Part shown: positions 8,840 to 17,019 of the stretch, in pieces | Numbering within the stretch: the stretch's first letter is position 1 | Layout: every line of letters begins with the position of its first letter | Origin: DRPN01 sp964599235 | GTDB lineage: Bacteria; Bacteroidota; Bacteroidia; Bacteroidales; VadinHA17 | DNA length: 64,000 nucleotides | Assembly: GCA_964599235.1 (NCBI GenBank) | Contig: CAZRDX010000031.1 | Span: 139,423-203,422, forward strand | Reading direction: 5' to 3' | Translations under genes and position numbers: made by a program | Notes under the pieces: generated by a model | What the model saw: the letters and a program-made list of their open reading frames with translations, nothing else | Told to the model about the DNA's origin: nothing | Database searches by the model: none

Positions 8840-9453
8840 CATATCATCCCGTATTCGATCATCAGAACGATCTGGTTCAGCACCCGGTCCTCCCCGTCGG
8901 GGTCAAACTTCATCTTGAGGTTCGACCCGAACAGCCGGGCCACCGCCTGCCAGAAGCCTGCATTGAAGGCACCCTTCATCCTGTCGATGATCTCGTAAGA
9001 GGTCATGCCCGTCTCACGGTCGATGAGCTTGATGAGGATCTTCCCCTGCGAGAAGGTCATGTTCCAGATGACATCGGAATATTTGTCTTTCAGCTCCTTT
9101 TCCACCTGACGCACGTAAGCTTTCTTCTCCTTTTCGGTAGGCAGGGAATCCAGATGCCGTTCCATCTCGTTGAGGAGGCGGGCGGTGAACTTCGCATAGG
9201 GATAAACTTTCTTGACGTTGCGCACGTAACGGCTGTAACGCCGGTACTCGCGGCGCGTACGGAAATGAGGCCTGGGAATGACCCGCACCTCCTCCAGGTC
9301 GACCACCGGCAAGGTATCACCGTCGACGCTGGTGGTCCGGGTCAGGACCTGCATACGGGAACTATCCCCCGGGCTCATCACCTGCGCCCGCACCGCCGGC
9401 ACGATCAGCAGCCCCCACCATATGATCCCTGCGATCCTCCTGAGATATCTCAT
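8839..9453 (-). CDS. DUF4294 family exported protein
   Basis: The roughly 204-residue protein starts with a signal peptide (MRYLRRIAGIIWWGLLIVPAVRAQ). A conserved helical, very basic/acidic domain of the DUF4294 type follows, with motifs such as FRTRREYRRYSRYVRNVKK and DVIWNMTFSQGKILIKLIDR. The family is found in Bacteroidota and has no known function. Starts at 9462 or 9477 would also keep the signal peptide. The longer frame to 10305 is antisense to the next gene and is not used. It ends at the shared terminator with elbB. Confidence 0.78.
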   Translation of the reverse strand: MRYLRRIAGIIWWGLLIVPAVRAQVMSPGDSSRMQVLTRTTSVDGDTLPVVDLEEVRVIPRPHFRTRREYRRYSRYVRNVKKVYPYAKFTARLLNEMERHLDSLPTEKEKKAYVRQVEKELKDKYSDVIWNMTFSQGKILIKLIDRETGMTSYEIIDRMKGAFNAGFWQAVARLFGSNLKMKFDPDGEDRVLNQIVLMIEYGMI

Positions 9454-9549
9454 TCTCCCCATTCCTTTCCCTGACATCCTTTGCAAAAAACATACCAGCT
9501 TACCGACCGGTGCGGATGGTATCCGTCTCAAATTTACTAATTTCGGGAC

Positions 9550-10182
9550 ATGTCGGCAAAGGTCACCATCCGGGAACTGGAGGAAGGAGAAAAGTACCAG
9601 CTGGTAAAACGTCTTTCTTACGATGAGATCCCTGATTTTGTGATAGAACATCTTTTCCACAGGAACGGAGTGATGACTTTTTACTGGCTGTCGGTGGTAC
9701 TTTCTCTTCTGCTGCTGGTCAGGCCCACGGTGGATTTCTTCGGTTCCTCGCCGGGGTTCCTGCGCACCGCGGGATATGCTTTGCTGGGGCTGGTGATCTT
9801 TCCGCTGCTGCTGGCGCCGTTGCACGAGGGGATCCATGCTGTGGTGCTGCTGCTGGCGGGTGTCCGCAGCCTGCGGGCAGGGATCGACCTCCGGCATTCC
9901 TTCATCTACATCACGGCTCATCGTCAGCCGGTGACCCGGCGTCCTTTCCAGGCCACGGCCCTGGCCCCTTTCCTGGTGCTCAATGCCGCCTTGCTGGCTG
10001 CCGCCTGGCTCATCCCCGGCCGCCTCTCCTGGAGCCTCTACCTCACCCTCTTCGTCCATACCACCATGTGCGCCGGCGACTTCGCCCTCCTCTCCTTCTA
10101 TGCCTCCCTGGGCCCCGGCGAAGTGATCACCTACGATGACGTGGACGAACAAACCTCCTACTTCTTCGTCGAAAAAGATTGA
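9550..10182 (+). CDS. DUF3267-type membrane protein with HExxH motif
   Basis: The 210-residue protein has an N-terminal soluble part, then about four hydrophobic segments. A zinc-protease-like HEGIH motif (residues 92-96) lies just after the second segment (LVIFPLLLAPLHEGIH). An intramembrane-like HExxH next to a membrane helix fits the DUF3267 family, thought to be related to site-2-type metalloproteases. Whether it cuts peptides is not known. It lies upstream of the POT transporter, which has its own promoter element, and is divergent from the DUF4294 gene. Confidence 0.7.
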   Translation: MSAKVTIRELEEGEKYQLVKRLSYDEIPDFVIEHLFHRNGVMTFYWLSVVLSLLLLVRPTVDFFGSSPGFLRTAGYALLGLVIFPLLLAPLHEGIHAVVLLLAGVRSLRAGIDLRHSFIYITAHRQPVTRRPFQATALAPFLVLNAALLAAAWLIPGRLSWSLYLTLFVHTTMCAGDFALLSFYASLGPGEVITYDDVDEQTSYFFVEKD

Positions 10183-10209
10183 GCCGGCACATACCGTACA
10201 TCTTTTTTC

Positions 10210-10217
10210 TATCTTTG
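10210..10217 (+). promoter_or_regulatory. -7 promoter element (TATCTTTG)
   Basis: An exact TAnnTTTG match ends 26 bases before the ATG at 10244. It supports that start over in-frame codons that overlap the previous gene. A convincing -33 box is not visible. Confidence 0.6.
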
Positions 10218-10243
10218 CCCCGTTTTCACCAAAGATAACTGCC

Positions 10244-11677
10244 ATGCCATCCATCGCTGCGGTCATCAGGAAACTCCCCCGTATCTTCTGGATCTCGAAC
10301 CTCATGGAGCTCTTTGAGCGCTGGGCCTGGTACGGGTTTTACAACTCCCTGGCGCTCTATCTGACCATGTCGAGGGACACGGGCGCCCTGGGGTTCACCG
10401 ACGCCCAGAAAGGCATCATCATCGGCACGGGATCGATGCTCCTCTACTTCCTCCCCCTGATCACCGGAGCCATAGCCGACAGGGTGGGATACAAGAAGAT
10501 CCTGCTCGCCTCCTTCCTGAGCTACATCGCCGGCTATTTCATGATGGGGCATTTTCAGACTTTCGGGTGGGTCTTCTTCGCCTACATCTTCCTGGCCACC
10601 GCAGGCGCCCTCTTCAAACCCATCATCTCGGCCGTCGTGGCCAAGACCACCGATGAGGAGACCTCCTCCATCGGCTTCGGCATCTTCTACATGATGGTCA
10701 ACATCGGCGGCTTCATCGGGCCCTTCATCGCCGGCATGGTATACAAGCTCGACTGGGATTATGTCTTTTACCTCTCCATGGGGGTCATCGCTATCAATTT
10801 CTTCATCGCCCTCTATTTCTTCCACGAGCCTTCACGGGAAGAGAGCGACGAGCCGCTGGGCAGGAAAGTGCTGACGGCCTTCAGGAATATCCTCGTCACC
10901 CTCTCCGACTGGAAATATGTCATCTTCCTGCTCATCATGGTCCTTTTCTGGACCGCCTTCAACCAGCTCTATTACACTTTTCCCACATTCATCAACGACT
11001 GGGTCGATTTTGACAAGCTGAACGCCTCGCTTTCGTGGCTTCCCTGGAAGTTCACGCCGGTGGGCATCACCAGCCTGGATGCTTTTTTCATCATCGTGCT
11101 GCAGCTGTTCATCTCCTCGCTGGCGATGCGTTTCAAGCCTTTGCATGCGATGATCGTAGGTTTCCTCATCCTGTCGGCCGGGCTGTTCTTCATGTTCTCG
11201 ACCCGTTCGGGGTGGGGTGTGATCTTCGGGTTGCTGGTCTTTTCCATAGGGGAGATGGCCGCTTCGCCCAAGTTCACCGAGTATGTGGGGCGCATTGCCC
11301 CTGCTGACAAGAAAGCCCTGTACATGGGCACCTCTTTCCTGCCCATCGCCGCCGCCCATTTCCTGGCCGGCATCCTTTCGGGCAAGACCTATTCCAACAT
11401 TGGCTCGCTCTACACCCTGCTGCAGAAGGAGGTGGCTGCCCGCGGCCTGTCACTGCCCGAGGTGGGCGAACACTTCACCAAGAACGACTACATCGAGCTG
11501 GCCGCCACCAAGATGCAGATGAGCCGGGAACAGCTCACCCGGTACCTGTGGGATCACTACCATCCCGACAGGGTCTGGCTGCTGTATGCCGGCGTGGCGG
11601 TGAGCGCCGCCCTGCTGCTCTTCCTCTACGACCGCCTCCTGCTCAAAGGCGCCGATATGCGGAACCACGAAAGCTGA
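10244..11677 (+). CDS. Proton-coupled peptide transporter, POT/PTR2 family (MFS)
   Basis: The 477-residue inner-membrane protein has about 12 hydrophobic segments. MELFERWAWYGFYNSLALYL near the N terminus matches the POT ExxER proton-coupling motif. FLPLITGAIADRVGYKK is the MFS loop-2 signature, and MMVNIGGFIGPFIAGM fits helix 5. The family imports di- and tripeptides with protons. An insert of about 40 residues between helices in the second half (INDWVDFDKLNASLSWL...) and a long loop near residues 385-430 look periplasmic. The true start follows the -7 element at 10210. Confidence 0.86.
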   Translation: MPSIAAVIRKLPRIFWISNLMELFERWAWYGFYNSLALYLTMSRDTGALGFTDAQKGIIIGTGSMLLYFLPLITGAIADRVGYKKILLASFLSYIAGYFMMGHFQTFGWVFFAYIFLATAGALFKPIISAVVAKTTDEETSSIGFGIFYMMVNIGGFIGPFIAGMVYKLDWDYVFYLSMGVIAINFFIALYFFHEPSREESDEPLGRKVLTAFRNILVTLSDWKYVIFLLIMVLFWTAFNQLYYTFPTFINDWVDFDKLNASLSWLPWKFTPVGITSLDAFFIIVLQLFISSLAMRFKPLHAMIVGFLILSAGLFFMFSTRSGWGVIFGLLVFSIGEMAASPKFTEYVGRIAPADKKALYMGTSFLPIAAAHFLAGILSGKTYSNIGSLYTLLQKEVAARGLSLPEVGEHFTKNDYIELAATKMQMSREQLTRYLWDHYHPDRVWLLYAGVAVSAALLLFLYDRLLLKGADMRNHES

Positions 11678-11725
11678 ACAGGTTTTTTCCTGCCGGACAG
11701 CACAAAAGGACCGACGGATTTTTTT

Positions 11726-11733
11726 TATCTTTC
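11726..11733 (+). promoter_or_regulatory. Possible -7 element (TATCTTTC)
   Basis: One mismatch from TAnnTTTG, 25 bases before the serine hydrolase start at 11759, after an AT-rich run. Confidence 0.4.
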
Positions 11734-11758
11734 GTTCTCACCGCCGGTCCGGAGGATC

Positions 11759-13147
11759 ATGGATCCCGGATACGGCAAAAAAGGTCGTCCCATGAAAATG
11801 ATCCGCAGGTTCCTCTCCTATTTTCTTCTCACCACGCTGATCGTGCTGGTGATCTATGCCTGGCCACGTCTTCCCATCATCACGGGTTTTGCCGCCAAGG
11901 GAATGTGTTCGGGTGTTTTTGTCGGGCACCGTGCGCCCGAGGATGTGGCGGCGCGTGAGCTCTCCTTTTTCCCCATCAGCCTGGCGCGTACGCATGTCGA
12001 CATGTCTGACAGCAGTGTCACGGCCTCGTTGTGGGGTCTGGCGCGCCGCAAGGCGGTCTGGCGGCCGGGGCTGGGGTGTGCGCTGGTGGCCGACCTGCCG
12101 GAAGAGGAGGTGCGGGCCCGCCGCGCCCATCTGCCTCCCCCGCCATACGACCCCGATACCGTCGCCTGGCCACGGGGCGACCTGCTGCCGCCACGCCGGC
12201 CCGCCACCGTCGACACCCTGCGCCTCGACTCACTGGTGCAGGCAGCCTTCGACACCCCGGGAGAAGAACCTGTGAAAAAGACCCTGGCCGTCGTGGTCGT
12301 CTGCCGCGACACCCTCGTCGCCGAAGCCTACGCCCCCGGCATCAGCCGCCAGACCCCCCTGCTGGGATGGTCGATGACCAAGAGCATCATCAACGCCCTC
12401 GTCGCCCTGCGTGCCAACGACCTGGCCCTCGACCTCACCGCCCCGGCACCCGTCGAGGCCTGGAAAGACGACGAACGGCACCGCATCACCCCCGTCCATC
12501 TTCTCCACATGACCAGCGGCCTGAAATGGACAGAGGACTATTTCGACATCTCGGACGTCACCCGCATGCTCTATGTCCACGGTGACATGTATGGCTACGC
12601 CGTCTCCGTGCCGGCAGCCTATCCCCCCGACTCGGTATGGTACTACTCCTCGGGCAGCACCAACATTCTCTCCGGCATTCTGCGTCACACATTTCCCGAT
12701 GACGGGGAGTATTACTGTTACCCTTACCGTTCGCTTTTTTACCGCACCGGCATGTTGCACACCACGATGGAGGCGGATGCTGCCGGCACCTTCGTAGGGT
12801 CGTCGTACAGCTATGCCCCGGCGCGTGACTGGGCTCGTTTCGGGCTGCTCTACCTCCACGACGGTGTCTTCTGCGGCGATACGATCCTGCCGGAAGGGTG
12901 GGTCCCGCTGGTCACCCGTCGCCCCGCCCCGCACTCCGAAGGGCATTACAGCGCCCAGTGGTGGCTCAACGAAGGCGGCCGGATGCCGCACGTGCCGGAA
13001 GATGTCTTCTATTGCGACGGATTCCAGGGACAACGCGTCTTTGTGATCCCCTCACGTGATGCCGTGGTGGTACGCCTGGGCTGGTCGATGAAAGAGTTCG
13101 ACATGGACCGTTTCCTGAGCGATATCCTCAGCACCCTGCCACAGTAA
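11759..13147 (+). CDS. Serine hydrolase, beta-lactamase/DD-peptidase superfamily (class C-like)
   Basis: The 462-residue protein has an N-terminal membrane anchor or signal segment (about residues 17-35). The serine hydrolase fold follows, with SMTK (Ser205-Lys208) as nucleophile motif. A tyrosine motif YYSSGSTN near residues 295-302 replaces the usual YxN. No KTG box is obvious, so the third motif is divergent, as in many esterase-like members (EstB, PBP4*-like). It probably acts outside the cytoplasm on an unknown ester or amide. GGAGG at 11751-11755 sits very close to the ATG at 11759; the ATG at 11792 is an alternative. Confidence 0.75.
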   Translation: MDPGYGKKGRPMKMIRRFLSYFLLTTLIVLVIYAWPRLPIITGFAAKGMCSGVFVGHRAPEDVAARELSFFPISLARTHVDMSDSSVTASLWGLARRKAVWRPGLGCALVADLPEEEVRARRAHLPPPPYDPDTVAWPRGDLLPPRRPATVDTLRLDSLVQAAFDTPGEEPVKKTLAVVVVCRDTLVAEAYAPGISRQTPLLGWSMTKSIINALVALRANDLALDLTAPAPVEAWKDDERHRITPVHLLHMTSGLKWTEDYFDISDVTRMLYVHGDMYGYAVSVPAAYPPDSVWYYSSGSTNILSGILRHTFPDDGEYYCYPYRSLFYRTGMLHTTMEADAAGTFVGSSYSYAPARDWARFGLLYLHDGVFCGDTILPEGWVPLVTRRPAPHSEGHYSAQWWLNEGGRMPHVPEDVFYCDGFQGQRVFVIPSRDAVVVRLGWSMKEFDMDRFLSDILSTLPQ

Positions 13148-13159
13148 GGGACACCCTGC

Positions 13160-15493
13160 TCATTTCCCTCCGAAGATCCTGCGCATGGCATCGCGGATCT
13201 TCTTCCTCCTCTCCTCACGCCGTAAAGCCCGCTCCCTCTCGCGGGCCCGGTGCAGGGAATCGTTCTTCGCTGCTTTCCTGCCGAACAGATCCCGCAGGAA
13301 ATGGTGTTCCGGCAGCTCTTCCAGGTAATCGGGACAGTCGAGGGCGGCAGTCATCTCCGGTGTGAGGGCCGGGAAGGTTCCCCCCATGAGTGACCGCAGC
13401 GTGGTATTGCGGCGTCCTCTGCTCACCATCCCGGCGAAGAGGGGCAGGGCGGTATGGGCCCCCTGGCCCGCGGTGAGGGTGCGAAAGTGGATGGCCGGGC
13501 TCTCGGCACCCACCCACACGGCCGTGACCATGTGGGGCAGGAGGCCGATGAACCAGCCGTCGGCATGCTCCTGGGTGGTGCCCGTCTTGCCCGCGATGTC
13601 GCCCGTCAGATGCCAGTGCGTACGCAGGCTGCGTGCCGTGCCGGAGTCGACCACCTCGCAGAGCATCCCCAGCACCTCCCTGGCTGTCTTGCGGTCGAGC
13701 ACCTCAGGCAGATCTCCGGGACGATGCTCATAAAGCACTCGTCCCTGCCTGTCGGTGATGCGGATGACCATGACGGGGGTGATCCTCTTTCCGCCGTTGA
13801 GGAACGGTGCATAGGCGGTGGCCAGCACCAGGGGAGAGAGGGTGGCGCTGCCCAGGGCCAGCGAAGGCACCTCGGGGAGGGGCTCACTGATGCCCAGACG
13901 ACGGGCGGTGGCCGCCACCCTGGCAATGCCGACACGGTCGGCCACCTCGGCCGTGACGGTGTTCACCGAATGGGCCAGGGCCCCCTTCAGGGTATAGTAT
14001 CCCCCGTAATGACCGTCGGCGTTGGCCGGCGACCAGCCGTCGGCATAGATCTTCCGCTCATTGGGAAAGAGATCGCAGGGGCTCATGCCCTCCTCCAGGG
14101 CGGTGACGTAAACGAAAGGTTTGAAGGTGGAGCCTACCTGGCGGTGTGCCAGCACATGATCGTACTGCCAGCGGCGATGGTCGCGGTCGCCCACCCACGC
14201 CAGCACATACCCGTCGCGGGGGGCGAGGACCACCAGCGCCGCATGAAGGGTCATCACCTCACGCCACAGGCTGTCAAGAGGACGGTAACGCTGCCCCTGC
14301 CTGCCGGCAACCAACTGCCGGAAACGCTGCAGAATGGCCTCCTCGTCCAGTCCCTCCTTTTTCAGGCTGCGGTAACGGTGCGAGCTGCGAAAGGCCGCCA
14401 GGAAAAAGGGCGAGGACTCATCACCAGGATGGCTGCCGTGCCAGTGTGCGTCGAACTCACGCTGCAGACGATCCATCCGTTCCCTGACCACCTTCACGGC
14501 CACGCGCTGCAGGTCGGCCCGCAGGGTGGTCTCTATGCGCAAGCCGCCGGTGAGCAAGTCGGGCAGATCATCCCGGCCGGTGGCCTCCAGCAGCTGCTGC
14601 ACCACCCCCCGCAGATGATCAAGAAAATAGGGGGCGGGGCCGCCGTTCCTGTCGAGACGGTGATATCGAAGGGCAAGGGGGGAGCGCTGCCACCTTTCCA
14701 CCTCCGCGGGCGTGAGGAAGCCGTGGCGCCCCATCCTGCTGAGCACCACATTCCTGCGACGCAGCGCCCGTCCGGGATGGAGACGGGGGTTGTAGGCGGT
14801 GTTGGCAGCCAGCATGCCCACCAGCGTGGCCGCCTCGGCAGGGTTGAGATCTGCCGCGGGCTTGCTGAAGAAACGCCGCGCCGCCGTCTCTATGCCATAG
14901 AGGTCCTCGCCGAACGGCACGGTGTTGAGATAGAGCATCAGGATCTCCTCCTTGTCATACACTTTCTCCAGACGCGCCGCGATGAAGGCTTCCCTGACCT
15001 TGTTCACCAGCAGGGCACCCCATCCTGTACCCCGGCGGGGATAAAGGTTGCGGGCCAGCTGTTCGCTGAGGGTGCTGCCTCCCCCCTGACGGCGGTCGCC
15101 CAACAGGATCGTCCTGACCAGCACCCGCGCCAGCGCCGTATAGTCGATGCCGTGATGCTCGAAGAAACGGGCATCCTCCGTAGCCACCAAAGCATGGATC
15201 ACATGCGGGGAGATCTCCCGGTTGCCTACCGTCAGACGGTTCTCCAGATAATACCTGCCCAGGAGCACCCCGTCGGCCGAATAGACCTCCGAGGCCGTGT
15301 TGTGACGAATAGAGGCCAGCTCGGCACCGTCGGGCAATGGACCGAACACGCCAGCCCACACCATGAAAACAAAAAAAGCGAACAGGATGAGCAGGGTACC
15401 TCCCGCCAGGATCATCCCCCGCAGAACGATCCTCCCCCACCCTTTCCGGGTCTCCTTACGTCGCCTCCTTGTGCTCTTCCCGGTATGCTTCAT
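13160..15493 (-). CDS. Class A penicillin-binding protein (transglycosylase-transpeptidase)
   Basis: This bifunctional peptidoglycan synthase has 777 residues. After a basic tail and one membrane helix (about 24-48), the GT51 transglycosylase domain carries Glu106 in ATEDARFFEHHGID and GGSTLSEQLARNLYP. The transpeptidase domain has STFK (Ser455-Lys458), SVN in AHSVNTVTAEV and KTG (Lys636). It ends in a basic tail. It could be called PBP1A or PBP1C; the large OB insert of PBP1A and the C-terminal domain of PBP1C are not obvious, so no symbol is given. It is divergent from the coiled-coil gene at 15578. Confidence 0.92.
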   Translation of the reverse strand: MKHTGKSTRRRRKETRKGWGRIVLRGMILAGGTLLILFAFFVFMVWAGVFGPLPDGAELASIRHNTASEVYSADGVLLGRYYLENRLTVGNREISPHVIHALVATEDARFFEHHGIDYTALARVLVRTILLGDRRQGGGSTLSEQLARNLYPRRGTGWGALLVNKVREAFIAARLEKVYDKEEILMLYLNTVPFGEDLYGIETAARRFFSKPAADLNPAEAATLVGMLAANTAYNPRLHPGRALRRRNVVLSRMGRHGFLTPAEVERWQRSPLALRYHRLDRNGGPAPYFLDHLRGVVQQLLEATGRDDLPDLLTGGLRIETTLRADLQRVAVKVVRERMDRLQREFDAHWHGSHPGDESSPFFLAAFRSSHRYRSLKKEGLDEEAILQRFRQLVAGRQGQRYRPLDSLWREVMTLHAALVVLAPRDGYVLAWVGDRDHRRWQYDHVLAHRQVGSTFKPFVYVTALEEGMSPCDLFPNERKIYADGWSPANADGHYGGYYTLKGALAHSVNTVTAEVADRVGIARVAATARRLGISEPLPEVPSLALGSATLSPLVLATAYAPFLNGGKRITPVMVIRITDRQGRVLYEHRPGDLPEVLDRKTAREVLGMLCEVVDSGTARSLRTHWHLTGDIAGKTGTTQEHADGWFIGLLPHMVTAVWVGAESPAIHFRTLTAGQGAHTALPLFAGMVSRGRRNTTLRSLMGGTFPALTPEMTAALDCPDYLEELPEHHFLRDLFGRKAAKNDSLHRARERERALRREERRKKIRDAMRRIFGGK

Positions 15494-15546
15494 GCTTTCT
15501 CTGCCCGACCGTTACCAGAAAAACAGCTTTTTCAGGTAATTATTGC

Positions 15547-15554
15547 TAATTTTG
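15547..15554 (+). promoter_or_regulatory. -7 promoter element (TAATTTTG)
   Basis: An exact TAnnTTTG match 24 bases before the ATG at 15578. AAAGGA at 15566-15571 is a plausible ribosome-binding site for that ATG and favours it over 15587. Confidence 0.55.
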
Positions 15555-15577
15555 ATCGTTCTTCCAAAGGATAAAAC

Positions 15578-16195
15578 ATGCAGATCATGAAAACACGAAG
15601 ATACATCTTTCCGGTCATTGCAGTGATGATATTGTTGTCAGTCCGGCCCGTCCCCGCCCAGTCGCGCATGTCGGCAGTGATGGACACAGCCACGCTGCAG
15701 GAACAGTTCGACTACATCCAGAAGAAGACCAAGATCTACGATCGTTTCCGGGCGATCCGGGAGGACTATTTCCAGAAGATCAAAGGCAATGCACTGGACT
15801 CGCTGGAGGCGGCACACCAACGCATCGGAGAACTGGAAAGCACCATTCTCCGTATGCAGCAGACCATCGACACCTTACGCCGGGGCACGGCCTCCCTGCA
15901 GGAGCAGCTCGAGGAGGTCACCCGGACCAAGAACTCGCTCCTCTTCCTGGGCATCCGGATGAACAAGACTGCCTACAATGCCCTGATGTGGAGCATCGTC
16001 ACCATCCTGGCAGCTTTGGTGGTCATCCTCTTTTTGATGTACAAACGCTCCCATGTGGTGACCGCCCGCACCCGGAAAGAGCTGGAAGAACTGAAAGAGG
16101 AGTTCGAACAGTACCGCAAGAACACCCGGGAACGCATCGAGAAGATGACCATCAGCCATCACCGGGAGATCCAGAAACTGAAAGGGAAGCAATAG
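15578..16195 (+). CDS. Exported coiled-coil membrane protein of unknown function
   Basis: The 205-residue protein has a signal peptide ending near PVPAQ. A helical region rich in heptads (about 40-120) is followed by one membrane helix (about 134-153, MWSIVTILAALVVILFLMY) and a second charged coiled coil to the C terminus. No catalytic motif is visible. From memory, similar Bacteroidota proteins have sometimes been labelled tRNA (guanine-N1)-methyltransferase; nothing in this sequence supports that name. The topology suggests a periplasmic coiled coil tied to a cytoplasmic one. Confidence 0.75.
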   Translation: MQIMKTRRYIFPVIAVMILLSVRPVPAQSRMSAVMDTATLQEQFDYIQKKTKIYDRFRAIREDYFQKIKGNALDSLEAAHQRIGELESTILRMQQTIDTLRRGTASLQEQLEEVTRTKNSLLFLGIRMNKTAYNALMWSIVTILAALVVILFLMYKRSHVVTARTRKELEELKEEFEQYRKNTRERIEKMTISHHREIQKLKGKQ

Positions 16196-16200
16196 GAAGA

Positions 16201-16749
16201 TCACTGTCCGTACAGGATCTTTCCTTCCCGCCAGGTGATCTTCTCCACCGGCAGGTCGAACCTGTCGCCTGCTCTTCTCACGACCACGGGATGATATTGC
16301 AGAAGCTGGCTCTTTTCGGGCGGGACCGCCTTCTCATCACGGACGAAGAGGAAGAGTCCGGGCTTGATGTAGTGTCGCAGTCCTCCCGCTTCGCAGACTA
16401 CGGGGCGGTCGCCCAGGAGGGGCTGCAGACGCCGGAACACCTCCCGCAGGGCTTCGTCGCCGGCCGTCACGAAGAAGACCGGATCGGCGCCGGCCGCCAC
16501 CATCCGGCCGCTGTCTTTCTCGCTCGCCTCCTCTTCCCGGACGATCAGATAACCCCGGCCGGAAGCGATCACCCTACCACGGGACGACGGCGCATGATGG
16601 TGCAGCGAGATCTTGATGCCCGCCACCGGACCCCGCCGGGCAAGATGACGGATGATACGACAGGCCAGCAGCGTCTTGCCCACATCCCGGCCACTGCCGG
16701 AAATGAGCAGGAGCGAAGGATAATGCAACACAGAGTCCTCTGTTCCCAT
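16201..16749 (-). CDS. P-loop NTPase, MobB-like
   Basis: The 182-residue protein has a Walker A motif GSGRDVGKT (residues 18-26). It is followed by HLARRGPVAGIKIS, the pattern of MobB-type GTPases that assist molybdopterin dinucleotide formation. A later VVCEAGGLRHYIKPGLFLFV segment matches the MobB/CobQ-like region that usually reads VEGFK. A dethiobiotin-synthase-like relative is the alternative. No molybdenum cofactor genes are near. It converges on the coiled-coil gene with five bases between stops. Confidence 0.6.
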   Translation of the reverse strand: MGTEDSVLHYPSLLLISGSGRDVGKTLLACRIIRHLARRGPVAGIKISLHHHAPSSRGRVIASGRGYLIVREEEASEKDSGRMVAAGADPVFFVTAGDEALREVFRRLQPLLGDRPVVCEAGGLRHYIKPGLFLFVRDEKAVPPEKSQLLQYHPVVVRRAGDRFDLPVEKITWREGKILYGQ

Positions 16750-16759
16750 ACCCCCAAAA

Positions 16760-16784
16760 CAAAAAAGGCTGGATGACCAGCCTT
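16760..16784 (-). terminator. Rho-independent terminator of tRNA-Phe
   Basis: An 8-bp stem (16765-16772 with 16777-16784, loop ATGA) is followed leftward by a T-run. It lies 9 bases past the tRNA-Phe 3' end on the same strand. Confidence 0.8.
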
Positions 16785-16792
16785 CGCGGAAG

Positions 16793-16865
16793 TGGTGCCA
16801 CCTGGAATCGAACCAGGGACACCAGGATTTTCAGTCCTGTGCTCTACCTACTGAGCTATGGCACC
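16793..16865 (-). tRNA. tRNA-Phe (GAA)
   Basis: A 73-base cloverleaf on the minus strand. The acceptor arms GGTGCCA and TGGCACC pair, with discriminator A. The D-arm has AGCTCAGTAGGTAGAGC, the anticodon loop CTGAAAA gives GAA, and the T-arm has GGTTCGATTCC. CCA is not encoded. A terminator follows directly. Confidence 0.96.
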
Positions 16866-16994
16866 TCCATCTTTCGAGGTGGCAAAACTATATCAAAAAT
16901 CTTTTTTTTCAAAATCTTTTTCTATCAACAGAACAGCATCCCACCGGGAGAGCGGACCGTTCCGGAGCCGGGGGGACAGAACCCCCGGAATTCG

Positions 16995-17002
16995 TAACTT
17001 TG
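16995..17002 (+). promoter_or_regulatory. -7 promoter element (TAACTTTG)
   Basis: An exact TAnnTTTG match 18 bases before the M16 peptidase ATG at 17020. It rules out the in-frame codons further upstream, which overlap tRNA-Phe. Confidence 0.6.
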
Positions 17003-17019
17003 CACTCAAAGCGGGGATC

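Noticed and set aside
9478..10305. N-terminal extension of the DUF4294 protein
   Set aside because: It is antisense to the DUF3267 gene and would hide the signal peptide inside the protein.
13454..15574. 706-codon frame antisense to the class A PBP
   Set aside because: The opposite strand has all PBP motifs; this frame shows no domain and ends beyond the gene only by chance.
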